From Achromobacter insuavis (GTDB lineage Bacteria; Pseudomonadota; Gammaproteobacteria; Burkholderiales; Burkholderiaceae_B): 64,000 nucleotides of DNA. Location of the stretch: assembly GCF_902859645.1 (NCBI RefSeq), contig NZ_CADIJR010000017.1:1-64000 (forward strand). The letters run 5' to 3'. The position numbers were made by a program, and so were the translations under genes. Of the stretch, positions 36,844-46,155 are shown piece by piece. The notes under the pieces were generated by a model. It searched no databases, was not told the DNA's origin, and saw only the letters and a list, made by a program, of their open reading frames with translations. Position 1 is the first letter of the stretch, and every line of letters starts with the position of its first letter.

Positions 36844-37941
36844 TCATCGCCCGACCACCGGGCAGCTCGCCGGCAGCGGCCGGTCGAACAGCACCGCGAT
36901 GCCGCATGCCGAGGTGAACATCCCCAGGTTGTCATGGCCCACGCCCGGCACTTCCACGACCTTCTGGTTCAAGCCGGCGGGATGCCTGCGCGTCAGGTAA
37001 TCGAAATAGGCGCGGCCCCGCTCCAGCCGGTTGGGGCCTTGCGCCATGCCGCCGCAGGAGCGGTCGATGAAGTGGGTGTAGGGATCGGTGTCCGCCTGGC
37101 CCAGCAGGTACACCACGTTCCGCGCGGCGTATCTCGATTCCACCGCCGCGGGGTCCTGCGAGGCGACATAAGGCGGACCGCCTTCGAGCTGGTACTTCCA
37201 TCTGGTCGCGGCGGGACAGGCGCCGCCGGCCGGCAACGCGGGGCGGTCATCGCTGAAGTACACGTAGCTGGAGGGATTGGCGACCACGTAGCGCAGGGGA
37301 ATGCCGCGCCGCGCCAATGCGCCGCCGCCCCGCCCCACGGCCGCATAGCGTTGCAGGATCTGCGCGCCCGCGGAATGCCCCATCACGACCACGCGCTTCA
37401 GGGCGGGATAGCGCTTCTTGTCCGCGAAGTGATCCAGCAGCGCGTCGATCGCCTCGAACGAGCTGAGCGGCGCCGGACCGATGGCCGGCTCGCCGCTTTT
37501 CCAGCCTTCCTGGGTCCACCTCAGGGTCTGCGCCGGCATCGAGAATTTCTCGACATCCGGCGCGGTCAGGAACTGGGGCGCGACGACCATCACGCCGCCC
37601 GCCGACCGGCCCGCCCCCGCCACGATCTCCTTGCCGGTGCCGAAATACGTATCCGCGTTGCGCAGCGTGCCATGGATCACGATCATCACCGTCGAGATCG
37701 TCGGCGCCGGCGCATGGATATCGGCGGAGGCATAGAGCGGCAACGCGCCTTCTCCGGCGGCGCCCTTGACCGCCAGCGCCTGGTCCGCCACGTGTTTCAC
37801 GGGCGCCTCCAGCTTCGACGCCTTGGGTGCGGCAGGCGCGACAGGCGCGGCCTGGCGCGTGCCACAGCCAGCCGCCGCCAGCAGCAGCGGGCCGCACAAC
37901 AGGCTCCATTTGATAACCGAAAGGCACTTTGCCGCTCTCAT
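36844..37941 (-). CDS. Lipoprotein alpha/beta hydrolase
   Basis: A 365-residue predicted lipoprotein (LLLAAAGC lipobox, Cys at about residue 26). The hydrolase core has IHGTLRNAD near the oxyanion site, the nucleophile Ser in VVMGHSAGAQ, and the late His in VPGVGHDNLGMF. It is convergent with the YdeP-like gene and divergent from the FecI-like sigma gene, so it stands alone. The substrate is unknown. The fold and signal resemble secreted esterases of unknown role in related bacteria. Confidence 0.82.
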   Translation of the reverse strand: MRAAKCLSVIKWSLLCGPLLLAAAGCGTRQAAPVAPAAPKASKLEAPVKHVADQALAVKGAAGEGALPLYASADIHAPAPTISTVMIVIHGTLRNADTYFGTGKEIVAGAGRSAGGVMVVAPQFLTAPDVEKFSMPAQTLRWTQEGWKSGEPAIGPAPLSSFEAIDALLDHFADKKRYPALKRVVVMGHSAGAQILQRYAAVGRGGGALARRGIPLRYVVANPSSYVYFSDDRPALPAGGACPAATRWKYQLEGGPPYVASQDPAAVESRYAARNVVYLLGQADTDPYTHFIDRSCGGMAQGPNRLERGRAYFDYLTRRHPAGLNQKVVEVPGVGHDNLGMFTSACGIAVLFDRPLPASCPVVGR

Positions 37942-38093
37942 GGGTCCACTCCTGGTCGACTGCGAAGACTGACGATTGGCAGGGATTATGCCCCCGTCTC
38001 CTGTTTGCCACGAGTGCTGGCGAACCGGTATGGCTACATGCTACGCTTTGCCACCCGGAATCAGCACCCGCCGCTTTTTTTTGGCATTTTTCC

Positions 38094-38576
38094 ATGCGCA
38101 AATTCGCGGAGCTATACGAACAGAATCATTCCTGGCTGAAGGCTTGGCTCAGAAAGCGCCTTGGCAACCCGGACACCGCCGCCGACCTGGCACACGATAC
38201 GTTCGAACGCGTATTGACCAAGCCTCCCGCCGAGGAACTGAACGAGCCTCGGGCCTACCTCACCGTGGTCGCCAAGGGCCTGGTCGCGCATTGGTATCGC
38301 CGCAAGGCGATCGAGCAAACGTACCTGGATGCACTCGCGCTTGAACCCGAAGACTACGTTCCTTCAGTCGAGTCCCAGGCGGAAATCCTGGAGCGCCTGT
38401 TCGAGATCGATGCCATGCTGAGTAAACTTCCGGGCAAGGCCCGAGAGGCCTTTCTGATGTCCCAGGTCGATGGACTGACCTACCAGGAAATTGCCGACAA
38501 GCTGAACGTATCGCTTAGCACCGTGAAGCGTTACATGGTGATGGGTTTCGCTCAATGCCTGGCCACTCTGACATGA
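38094..38576 (+). CDS. FecI-like ECF sigma factor (iron-uptake type), system 1
   Basis: A 160-residue sigma factor of the FecI group. Region 2 (LYEQNHSWLKAWLRKRLGN, DTAADLAHDTFERVL) and region 4 (SKLPGKAREAFLMSQVDGLT, YQEIADKLNVSLSTVKRYM) cover nearly the whole protein. It overlaps the FecR gene by ATGA and the TonB receptor gene follows. No convincing Fur box was found in the 150 bases upstream, which is unusual for this family. It should direct RNA polymerase to a promoter activated by the cognate receptor. Confidence 0.93.
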   Translation: MRKFAELYEQNHSWLKAWLRKRLGNPDTAADLAHDTFERVLTKPPAEELNEPRAYLTVVAKGLVAHWYRRKAIEQTYLDALALEPEDYVPSVESQAEILERLFEIDAMLSKLPGKAREAFLMSQVDGLTYQEIADKLNVSLSTVKRYMVMGFAQCLATLT

Positions 38577-39532
38577 CACAAGCAACGACCCGAGCCAACC
38601 TGATCCAGGAAGCGGCGACCTGGATGATGCGGCTTTCCGACGAAGGCGCCACCGAGGCCGACTGGACGGCCTGGCGTCAATGGACGCAGCAAAGCGACGA
38701 ACACCGCAAGTACGCGCACCTGACGGAATCGCTGACGGCGAAGCTGCAGACCGTGCCGGGAAGCGTCGGCCGCGCTGCGTTGAACGCGCCCAAGGCCGCG
38801 GCAAGACGGACGGCGCTCAAGACACTTGCGTTCCTTTTGCTGGCCGCGCCGACGGGCTACGTGGTCACCCGCCTGCCCTGGCAAGCCTGGAATGCCGAGT
38901 ACCGCTCCAGCACCGGCGAACAGCGCCTGATCGCGCTGCCGGACGGCGGCACCTTGACACTGGACACCGCCAGCGCGGCCAATGTCGTCTACGACGATCA
39001 GCGTCGCAGCGTGCAAGTCGTGGCGGGCAGGGCCTACATCGTCACGGCCGCCGACAGCGCCCAGCCGCCCCGGCCGTTCCTGGTACAGACCCGGTTTGGA
39101 CAGGTGCGCGCCCTGGGCACACGTTTCGAAGTGCAGTTGGGCGACCGCGAAGAGCAGGTCGCCGTTTTCGAGGGCGCGGTGGAGATCACGCCGAAAGATT
39201 CCGCGACCTCGGCACAGGTTCTGCAGGCCGGATGGAAAACGACGTTCACGCGGAACCAGGTGCAACCGGCGGCGCGTTCACTCTCTCAGGCCGATCCGCT
39301 CTGGCTGCAAAAGCGCATCCAGGTCGACAACGTGCCGCTGGGACAATTGATCGAGGAACTGGGACGCTACCGGCCGGGCATCCTGCGCTGCGACCCCGAC
39401 GTGGCGGCGCTGCCCGTTTCGGGAACGTACCGCCTGGACGATACGGACCTTGCGTTGCGGTTGCTGGCCGAGGCGCTGCCGGTCCGCGTCACGCGGCGCA
39501 CCGCCTACTGGGTCACGGTCGGTCCCCGCTAG
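38573..39532 (+). CDS. FecR-like transmembrane anti-sigma regulator, system 1
   Basis: A 319-residue FecR family protein. The cytoplasmic N-terminal domain carries the characteristic Trp-rich pattern (AATWMMRLSDEG, DWTAWRQWTQQSDEHR). One membrane helix lies near residue 95 (LKTLAFLLLAAPTGYVV). The periplasmic part has the FecR core (GTLTLDTASAANVVY, FGQVRALGTRFEVQ) and a C-terminal STN-like half (NVPLGQLIEELGRYRPG). It receives the signal from the receptor encoded downstream and controls the sigma factor. The ATG at 38573 overlapping the sigma stop is preferred to the GTG-type start 18 bases earlier. Confidence 0.93.
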   Translation: MTQATTRANLIQEAATWMMRLSDEGATEADWTAWRQWTQQSDEHRKYAHLTESLTAKLQTVPGSVGRAALNAPKAAARRTALKTLAFLLLAAPTGYVVTRLPWQAWNAEYRSSTGEQRLIALPDGGTLTLDTASAANVVYDDQRRSVQVVAGRAYIVTAADSAQPPRPFLVQTRFGQVRALGTRFEVQLGDREEQVAVFEGAVEITPKDSATSAQVLQAGWKTTFTRNQVQPAARSLSQADPLWLQKRIQVDNVPLGQLIEELGRYRPGILRCDPDVAALPVSGTYRLDDTDLALRLLAEALPVRVTRRTAYWVTVGPR

Positions 39533-39543
39533 GCCGAGGCCGC

Positions 39544-41871
39544 ATGCGTTCCTGCCGGCCCGCCGCGGCACTGCCACCCTTGAGGCTACCGCTGAGGCGG
39601 GTCCTGCTCGCCAGTTTCCTGGCGACAGCCTGTGCCCTGCCAGCCATCGGTCACGCCCAACCGCGAGCGGCCATCCCTGGGCCTGCGGTCTTTTCCATTC
39701 CCGCCGGGCCGCTGTCGGCCGCGCTGGATCGATTCGCCAATGCCGCCGATCTCTCCCTGTCCTACGATCCCGCGCTGATACGGGACAAGCACAGCCCTGG
39801 CCTGTCCGGCGCCTACACCGTCGATGCGGCGTTCGCGGAATTGTTGCGCGGTACCGGCCTGACCGCGACGGCATTGGGACAGGCCGGCTATGTATTGCGG
39901 ACCACCGCAGCGGCAAAGGACGGCGTTTCGGGGGCTGCCACGTTGCGTCCGGTGCAGGTCGAGGGCATTCCGCCTGAAGAAGGCTATGCCGCGTCGACAA
40001 GCACTCTGGCCACCGGAACCGACACGCCGATCAAACAGATCCCCCAATCCATCCACATACTGACCCGGCAGATCATCGAAGACCAGCAGCCCCAGACGCT
40101 CTTCGATTTGCTGCGCAACGTGCCGGGCGTCAGCAACAACCCGCAGTTCTACGGCTTTGACAACGACGCCTACGACATGCGCGGCTACGGCTCGCGCCTT
40201 CTGCTGGACGGCATCGCGCCACAGTTCGGCTTCCGTATCCCCGCCATCGGCGTGGAACGGGTGGAAGTGCTCAAGGGCATTGACTCGGCGGCGATGGGCG
40301 ATATCACCCACGGCGGCGTGGTCAACGTCATGCTGAAGCGCCCGCAGGCCGAGTCCGTCCGGGAAATCCGCGCGGAGGCCGGATCCCGGGGCCGCGCGGG
40401 AGTGTCGATGGATGTCGCCGGCACCGCGCCCGACAACACCCGCCTGCAGTACCGCCTGATTCTTTCGACCACCCGGGCGGACGGCAATACCGCGGGGTAC
40501 CGGGGGTTGCGTGAAACCTACCTTGCTCCCTCTGCCGCGTGGGACGACGGTACGACGCGCATCGAACTGGGCCTGCAGTATTCGCAGGGCCGCCTGCCGA
40601 CAAGCCCTTTCACGGTCACGGTGAACGGACGCCCGGCCACGTTGTCCGGCCCTATCGCCAACGCGGATGATCACACGAACTACGAACAAACCCGCCCATA
40701 CTTCGCACTGCGCCAGCAACTGAACGACAACTGGTCTTTCAACGGCAGCGCCAGCGTCACCCGGCAGCGCCATACGGAATACGCCTACCGGCTGGGGCCC
40801 GCCAATCCGCAGGGCGGGGCCTACTACCTGCCATTCCGCGAGGACAGCAGCCAGCGCAACACCGTCGTCGACGGCCATCTGCAGGGCAGGTTCGACACCG
40901 GCCGCGCCACCCACGACGTCACGACCGGCCTGTCCTATTACGCAAGCTCGGTCGACACCACGATCGCGTCGGGGGATCTTTTCCCGGGCAACGTCTTCTC
41001 CCCCCGGGTCCCGTTCCCGTCTTCGGACATCACGCCCAATATCGAGCGCCTGTCCAATTCGCCGCTGCGCTCCTCGCGCGCCTATGCCCAGGATTTCATG
41101 ACCCTGGACAAGCGCTGGCATGTGATGGCCGGGATTGCGCTGAATCAATTGCCGCAAGAGGGCGGACCGACCGAGCGCGCCTGGACGCCAAAGCTGGGCC
41201 TGAGCTTCGACGTCTCAGACACGATGTCGCTCTACGGCGCGTACTCGCGCGGCTTCTCCACCTACCAGCCCGCGGCGCAAGGCACCGCGAGCGTACGGCC
41301 CATCCGCAGCAAGACCCTCGAAGCGGGAATGAAGTTCGACTGGCCCGACCGCCCGCTCAACGCGTCCATTGCCCTTTTTCAGACATCGCTCGACCATTAC
41401 CTCGAACCCATACCGGACTCTCCCCTGTACCGACAGGTTGACAGCGGCAGAAGCCGAGGATTGGAACTCAGCCTGCAGGGTCAATTGACGGCAGCCTGGC
41501 AAACCGTCGCCAGCTATACGTACACGGACTTCCGGCCCGCGGCCAACCAGGTGAATCCCATACCCAGGCACATGGCCAGCCTGTGGGCCAAATACACGTT
41601 CCTGGACCCGGCCTGGAGCGGTTGGGGTCTGGGCGCCGGCGTGTATGTACAGAGCGGATATGCCGGCGACGGCCAGGGATTCGGCGACTTCCGCATCGCG
41701 GGGCAGGCCCGCACCGATGTCAGTCTGTTCTACCGTCGCGACCGTTTCAGCGCCACCCTGGGCGTGCGAAACCTGTTCGACCGGACCCTGTACGCCGGCC
41801 ATGCCGTGGCCACACGCATCTACCTGGATCCAGGGAGAACGGTGCTGCTGACAACGGCCTACCGGTTCTGA
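39544..41871 (+). CDS. TonB-dependent siderophore receptor with STN signalling domain, system 1
   Basis: A 775-residue outer-membrane transducer. After the signal peptide comes an STN domain (about residues 45-125: FSIPAGPLSAALDRFANAA, LSLSYDPALI), then the plug (PIKQIPQSIHILTRQI, ERVEVLKGIDSAAMGD) and a beta-barrel ending in the aromatic TTAYRF. It resembles ferric-siderophore receptors such as FpvA/FoxA; the ligand is unknown. It begins 11 bases after fecR, so unlike fecA-type genes it has no room for its own promoter and is probably on the sigma/FecR transcript, or has a promoter inside fecR. Confidence 0.93.
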   Translation: MRSCRPAAALPPLRLPLRRVLLASFLATACALPAIGHAQPRAAIPGPAVFSIPAGPLSAALDRFANAADLSLSYDPALIRDKHSPGLSGAYTVDAAFAELLRGTGLTATALGQAGYVLRTTAAAKDGVSGAATLRPVQVEGIPPEEGYAASTSTLATGTDTPIKQIPQSIHILTRQIIEDQQPQTLFDLLRNVPGVSNNPQFYGFDNDAYDMRGYGSRLLLDGIAPQFGFRIPAIGVERVEVLKGIDSAAMGDITHGGVVNVMLKRPQAESVREIRAEAGSRGRAGVSMDVAGTAPDNTRLQYRLILSTTRADGNTAGYRGLRETYLAPSAAWDDGTTRIELGLQYSQGRLPTSPFTVTVNGRPATLSGPIANADDHTNYEQTRPYFALRQQLNDNWSFNGSASVTRQRHTEYAYRLGPANPQGGAYYLPFREDSSQRNTVVDGHLQGRFDTGRATHDVTTGLSYYASSVDTTIASGDLFPGNVFSPRVPFPSSDITPNIERLSNSPLRSSRAYAQDFMTLDKRWHVMAGIALNQLPQEGGPTERAWTPKLGLSFDVSDTMSLYGAYSRGFSTYQPAAQGTASVRPIRSKTLEAGMKFDWPDRPLNASIALFQTSLDHYLEPIPDSPLYRQVDSGRSRGLELSLQGQLTAAWQTVASYTYTDFRPAANQVNPIPRHMASLWAKYTFLDPAWSGWGLGAGVYVQSGYAGDGQGFGDFRIAGQARTDVSLFYRRDRFSATLGVRNLFDRTLYAGHAVATRIYLDPGRTVLLTTAYRF

Positions 41872-41908
41872 CGTCACCGTCGCCGCCCCCAACGCCCGCC
41901 GACGGCGC

Positions 41909-44524
41909 TCACTCGCAGCGACTGTCTACGGCCGTCCACATCCGCGCGGCCGGCGCCGGCGGCGTCGCCGGCAACGTCACCGCCAGGCGGCATTGGCCGC
42001 CCTCGCCTTGCGCCCAGACGACCCGGTACGTCGACGCCCCCGCCGCCGCGTTGCGCAGCAGCAGCCGGCCGGCCTGCGCCACCGTGCCGACGTCGTTGCC
42101 CGCCGAGTCGACGACCCGTGCGCCGAACGGCACCGGGTCGCCGCCGGACAACCGCGCCCGCACCAGCACGGCCTGGCCGCCGCCCTCGGTCTCGAACGTC
42201 ACCGGCACGACCGCGCCCGCGGTCGGCGCCACGTGCTGAATGGTCGACTTCAGCGCCACGCTCAAGGGCAGGCCCTTGGGATCGACTTCGATTTCATTGC
42301 TGGCGAACGGTGTCAGATTGGAGACGACCGCGCGGCCCCAGGGATCGATGCGCAACCCGCTGCCGCTGGCCACCCGCGCGCCGGCGGCATGCCGGGCTTC
42401 GACCACGACGGCGGTATCGCCCAGCGCGGGCGTGAATACGACGCCACCGCCATATGCCACCACGCCTCCCGACACCGTGGCGCCATACTGCGAGAACCCG
42501 CGTCCGCCCGATGCATTTGCCGCCATGGTGGCGTAGGGCGATGCGTAAGCCGCGCTGCCCCCCGCCACGGAGGACGCTGCCGCCCCCCCCAGGCTGCGAC
42601 TCGCATTCACGCCATAGGTCAGGGCGCCGTCCTCGCCCGTCGCCCCGGTGACCGACTGTTGAACATCGGTGCGGCCGCGGAAATTGTTCTGCACGTTCGT
42701 CGAGGCATACAACTGCCGTGCGCCGCTGCCGATGGGGATGCCGATATTGAGCATCGCCACGTTGTCCCAGCGCTGCGATGAGGCATCGTACTGACGGGCA
42801 AGCGACAGGCCGGCGCTGACCCGGCCGATGCTGGTGCTGTAGCCCGCCTGGAACTGCGTGTCCCGGCCCGGGCGGTTCCAGTAGTCCTGCGAAGACCCGC
42901 TCAGGTAGAAAGATCCCCAGCCCGACGGCAGCTGCTGATTCACCGTCAATTGCAGACGGCCGCGCAGGAATCCCCCGGTCGGATTGCCGCCGGAGAGACT
43001 GTCGGCGCTGTCGCGGCGGGCGTCGCGGTCGCCGTGGCGCAGCGACATCGCATCGCGCAGGTCGAGATAACCGCGGCTGGAGTAACGGTAGGCCGCCACG
43101 GTGATGTTGGTGTCGGTCGGCGCGATCAGCTTGCTATACGACAAGCGCACGCTGTGACCGGATCGCTTTCCTTGCGCGCCCAGCTCGGCGCGCGACTGCG
43201 TCGCGTCCAGGCCCACCGCGCCCCACTCCAGGTTCAACGCCACGCCGGCCATGCCCGCGGCGTAATCGCGGCTGGCGATCACGCCGCCATAGCCCGTCAG
43301 CATGTTGGTGAATCCGTGCTGCAGCGTGGCCTGCATCACATAGGGCCGATCGCCTCGCATCAAGGGATCCCGGTACGCGCCCGCCACCAACCCGTAACGG
43401 GTCACGCCGGGCCGCAAGGCATTCACCGCCGCCGCATAAGGCACGCTCGCCTGGTGCACACTGCCATCCGCCTCCGTGACCTCGACGATCAACTCGCCGC
43501 CATATCCCATCGGATACAGGTCGTCGATGACGAAAGCCCCCGGCGCCACGTTGGTTTCATAGATGACGCTGCCGTTCTGCCGCACGCGCACCACGGCATT
43601 GCTGCGCGCGATACCTGTCACGCGGGGCGCATAGCCGCGCTGGCTCTGCGGCAACATCCGGTCATCGGTCGACAGTTGCACGCCGCGAAAGCCGAAACTG
43701 TCGAACAGCGCGCCGTCCGTGTACGCGTCACCCATCACCAACTGGCTGCCCATCGACCGGATCGCGCGCTGCACGTTCGTCTGCACGCTTCGATAGCGCG
43801 AATCCGCGGCGGAGCCGGTCGTCAGGTTGCCGCTATGGCGCAGGCGCCAGGGCCCGGCGTTCAACCCGCCGGACAGTCCCAGGTATCCCTGCGACACCGC
43901 ATGCCCCTGCTGGTCGGACCGGAAATAGTTGGCGTTGTACTGCAACAGGCCGGCGGGCACGCCGTCCGTCCAATAGCGCGGGTCGATGTAGCCGCGCGGC
44001 TGGCGCTTCATCGCCGCCTGCGGGACCGTCACGTCCAGCCGCTGCTCGCCCGTATCGAAGGCCGCCGTCGCGCCGGGCACCCAGGCATCGACCGGCGCAC
44101 AGGCCTGCGGCGTCTCCCTGCCCGGCGCCGCAGCCGGAATCGCGCCGCCCGCCCGCGCGTCAACCGCATTCAAATCGACGCCGGCGCGCTCGAGCAGCTC
44201 CCGATCAAAGCAGGGCAGCGCATTGCCGTGGCGAGCGCCGACCGGCTTGAGCGTGACCTGGACGCTCCCCAACTGCATGCCATTGACGGAAAGATCCGCT
44301 CGATACGTACCCGGCGCGGCGACGTTGCCGCGGTTGTAGCGGGCCAGGTCCACGGGCGCGCCGCGGTTCACGAGGAACTGCGGATTGAATTCCACCTCGG
44401 CCATCTGCATGGGTTCGCCCTCGGCCGCCCCGAACGCTTGCGCGGTTGCCAGAGCCAGCAGGGCCGCCAGGCGGCATGGGTGCGGCACGCGCCGCGCGTC
44501 ATTCTGTGTTTTTCTCGTTTTCAC
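41909..44524 (-). CDS. Fimbrial outer-membrane usher
   Basis: An 871-residue PapC/FimD-type usher starting at GTG. After the signal peptide comes the N-terminal chaperone-binding domain (EVEFNPQFLVNRGAPVDLAR), then the 24-strand barrel with its plug (RGYAPRVTGIARSNAVVRVRQ region; FVIDDLYPMGYGGELIVEV). Two C-terminal domains follow (TNEIEVDPKGLPLSV-like ASNEIEVDPKGLP, then PFGARVVDSAGNDVG). It secretes and assembles the pilin and adhesin encoded upstream in the same operon. It is somewhat longer than average and appears intact. Confidence 0.94.
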   Translation of the reverse strand: MKTRKTQNDARRVPHPCRLAALLALATAQAFGAAEGEPMQMAEVEFNPQFLVNRGAPVDLARYNRGNVAAPGTYRADLSVNGMQLGSVQVTLKPVGARHGNALPCFDRELLERAGVDLNAVDARAGGAIPAAAPGRETPQACAPVDAWVPGATAAFDTGEQRLDVTVPQAAMKRQPRGYIDPRYWTDGVPAGLLQYNANYFRSDQQGHAVSQGYLGLSGGLNAGPWRLRHSGNLTTGSAADSRYRSVQTNVQRAIRSMGSQLVMGDAYTDGALFDSFGFRGVQLSTDDRMLPQSQRGYAPRVTGIARSNAVVRVRQNGSVIYETNVAPGAFVIDDLYPMGYGGELIVEVTEADGSVHQASVPYAAAVNALRPGVTRYGLVAGAYRDPLMRGDRPYVMQATLQHGFTNMLTGYGGVIASRDYAAGMAGVALNLEWGAVGLDATQSRAELGAQGKRSGHSVRLSYSKLIAPTDTNITVAAYRYSSRGYLDLRDAMSLRHGDRDARRDSADSLSGGNPTGGFLRGRLQLTVNQQLPSGWGSFYLSGSSQDYWNRPGRDTQFQAGYSTSIGRVSAGLSLARQYDASSQRWDNVAMLNIGIPIGSGARQLYASTNVQNNFRGRTDVQQSVTGATGEDGALTYGVNASRSLGGAAASSVAGGSAAYASPYATMAANASGGRGFSQYGATVSGGVVAYGGGVVFTPALGDTAVVVEARHAAGARVASGSGLRIDPWGRAVVSNLTPFASNEIEVDPKGLPLSVALKSTIQHVAPTAGAVVPVTFETEGGGQAVLVRARLSGGDPVPFGARVVDSAGNDVGTVAQAGRLLLRNAAAGASTYRVVWAQGEGGQCRLAVTLPATPPAPAARMWTAVDSRCE

Positions 44525-44606
44525 GGCAATCCGCCATCGACAGGACGCACGGCTCCCCGACGCGCCGACAGCGCGCCGTGATCCGACATCAATCAGGGAA
44601 AAAGGA

Positions 44607-45359
44607 TCAGTGCATGACGCGGGGCCGCGTCGAGGCCTCGCCAGTAACGAGGCCGCCGTAATCGTTCACGACTTCGTAGCGCACCTGGACGCCCGCCGGC
44701 GCCGTAAGCCTGCCCTTGAGCGGCACCCGGCGCGTTTCGCCCGGCGCCACCATCAGGCCGTCATCGAACAAGGCCTTTTCGCCGCCAGCGGCGGCCTGGA
44801 TCGTCGTGAACGTCACGTGATAGGCGCTGGGGTTGTGCACGCTCAGCACATAGCCGCCGGCCTCGCCATCGAGCGACCACACCGCTTGCGCCGGCGCATC
44901 GACCGCCTGCCCCGGCAACTGGCCAGGCCGGAAGAACACTTTGATCCGCGAGCGGAACGCGAACTGCAGATGATTGGCGGTCTGCGCATCCGACGGCTTC
45001 GGCGGAATCTCCAGCACGTTGAGCCAAAAGACGGACTCCCGGTCCTGCGGCAACGGTTCCCCGGTATAGGCCACGCGCAACGTCTGGCCTTTCTCGGGAT
45101 CGATGCGCGATACGGGCGGTGTTATCAGGAATGGCGCGCTGGCCTCGGACGGTGCGGCGTCCGCATCGCCGCTATCGGCCCAGACCTGCACCAACGCGGG
45201 GGTCTTGCCTTCGTTGGACAGCTTGACGGTGACCTCCTGGTCGCCCGCCGGATAAACGACACGCGTGCCCGAGATCACGACGGACGCCACGGCCGGAATA
45301 CTGATCGAGGCCAGCGCAGCGGCGGCGAAGGCCAACGAACGGAACAGAAAAGTACGCAC
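44607..45359 (-). CDS. Periplasmic fimbrial chaperone (PapD family)
   Basis: A 250-residue exported chaperone with a signal peptide (FAAAALASISIPAVASVV). The first Ig-like domain has the G1/F1 features GTRVVYPAGDQEVTVKLSNEG and QTLRVAYTGEPLPQDRESVFWLN, where the conserved Arg and the alternating hydrophobic strand bind pilins. The second domain contains FRPGQLPGQAVDAP and VHNPSAYHVTF. It starts at GTG. It stands between pilin and usher and feeds subunits to the usher by donor-strand complementation. Confidence 0.94.
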   Translation of the reverse strand: MRTFLFRSLAFAAAALASISIPAVASVVISGTRVVYPAGDQEVTVKLSNEGKTPALVQVWADSGDADAAPSEASAPFLITPPVSRIDPEKGQTLRVAYTGEPLPQDRESVFWLNVLEIPPKPSDAQTANHLQFAFRSRIKVFFRPGQLPGQAVDAPAQAVWSLDGEAGGYVLSVHNPSAYHVTFTTIQAAAGGEKALFDDGLMVAPGETRRVPLKGRLTAPAGVQVRYEVVNDYGGLVTGEASTRPRVMH

Positions 45360-45427
45360 GATTTCTCAACTCTTTTCGTCTTGGAGGACCATGCCGGCGC
45401 AGCGCCCGCCGCGCCGGCGCGCCCGCC

Positions 45428-45964
45428 TTACTGATAGGCCAGCGTGTACGTGACCGTGGTGGTGACCGGGCCGGCATCCACCGCGCCCGCCGCGAAGTAC
45501 TGGGCAACGTACGACAGCGTGGCGCTGCCGCCGGTGAGGTTGACCGGCGCGCTGTTCTGCGCCGCCGCGGCCGCGCCGACAACAATGGGCGTGTTGTCCC
45601 CCTTGTTCAGCAACTGCACCTCGACGTTGGCGGCGCCGCCCGCGGCCGTGTTCTTCAGATTGCCGTTCGGGCGTACCGTGCTGCCGGGCTCGAAATACGT
45701 CGACACCTTCGTGGCGGAGCCGGTACAGTTGGTCAGCGAAATGCTGAACGCCGTGGGCCCGGCGGTCGCGCCCGGATTGGCCAGGCGCGTCTTCGACACG
45801 GAAGGCAAGGTCACCGTGAAATCGCCATTGTCCTGGCCGTTGATCTTGCAGGTGGTGTCCGTGATCGAACCGTTGAACGTGATCGTGCCGTCGACGGCGA
45901 ACGCCGATTGCGATGCCAGCGCGCCGACAGCCAGGAACAGAGCGGAATAAAGAGAAGTCTTCAT
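45428..45964 (-). CDS. Major fimbrial subunit (type 1 pilin family)
   Basis: A 178-residue pilin. The signal peptide ends near ASQSAFAVD, and the mature start DGTITFNGSITDTTCKI resembles Bordetella-type and type 1 pilins. The disulfide Cys pair is in DTTCKI and SLTNCTGS, and the C-terminus ends in the chaperone-recognition pattern with penultimate aromatic (TVTYTLAYQ). The start at 45964 is preferred; a longer frame to 46069 lacks a signal peptide at its N-terminus. It has its own upstream box (46052-46078) and could therefore be made in excess over the adhesin. Confidence 0.93.
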   Translation of the reverse strand: MKTSLYSALFLAVGALASQSAFAVDGTITFNGSITDTTCKINGQDNGDFTVTLPSVSKTRLANPGATAGPTAFSISLTNCTGSATKVSTYFEPGSTVRPNGNLKNTAAGGAANVEVQLLNKGDNTPIVVGAAAAAQNSAPVNLTGGSATLSYVAQYFAAGAVDAGPVTTTVTYTLAYQ

Positions 45965-46051
45965 ATCAATGAGGGATAGTGAGCCAGGAGAGGAGAGAAC
46001 CGGGCAGCGCTCCCGTGTCGCTGCTTCTGCGTTGCAGGTTCTGTCTGGTAG

Positions 46052-46078
46052 GCCACTTGAGCCGATCAAAAAGGCTCA
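46052..46078 (-). promoter_or_regulatory. Fimbria/EAL shared box, copy 1 (pilin promoter)
   Basis: On the minus strand CCTTTT-N7-CTCAAGTGGC, preceded by TGAG and followed by CTACCAG, lies 88 bases before the pilin start. The same two blocks with the same spacing occur before the adhesin and before the divergent EAL gene. Confidence 0.6.
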
Positions 46079-46155
46079 GACTCGAACGGATTAATTTGTA
46101 ACGGCCATCGCGCCCAGCGTTCGCCGCGCGAAATGGCCGGCCGCCCCCGGGCGGC

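Noticed and set aside
46052-46078. Reading the shared fimbria/EAL box as a FliA (sigma-28) promoter
   Set aside because: CTCAAG resembles the FliA -35, but no GCCGATAA-like -10 follows at 15 bases in any of the three copies.
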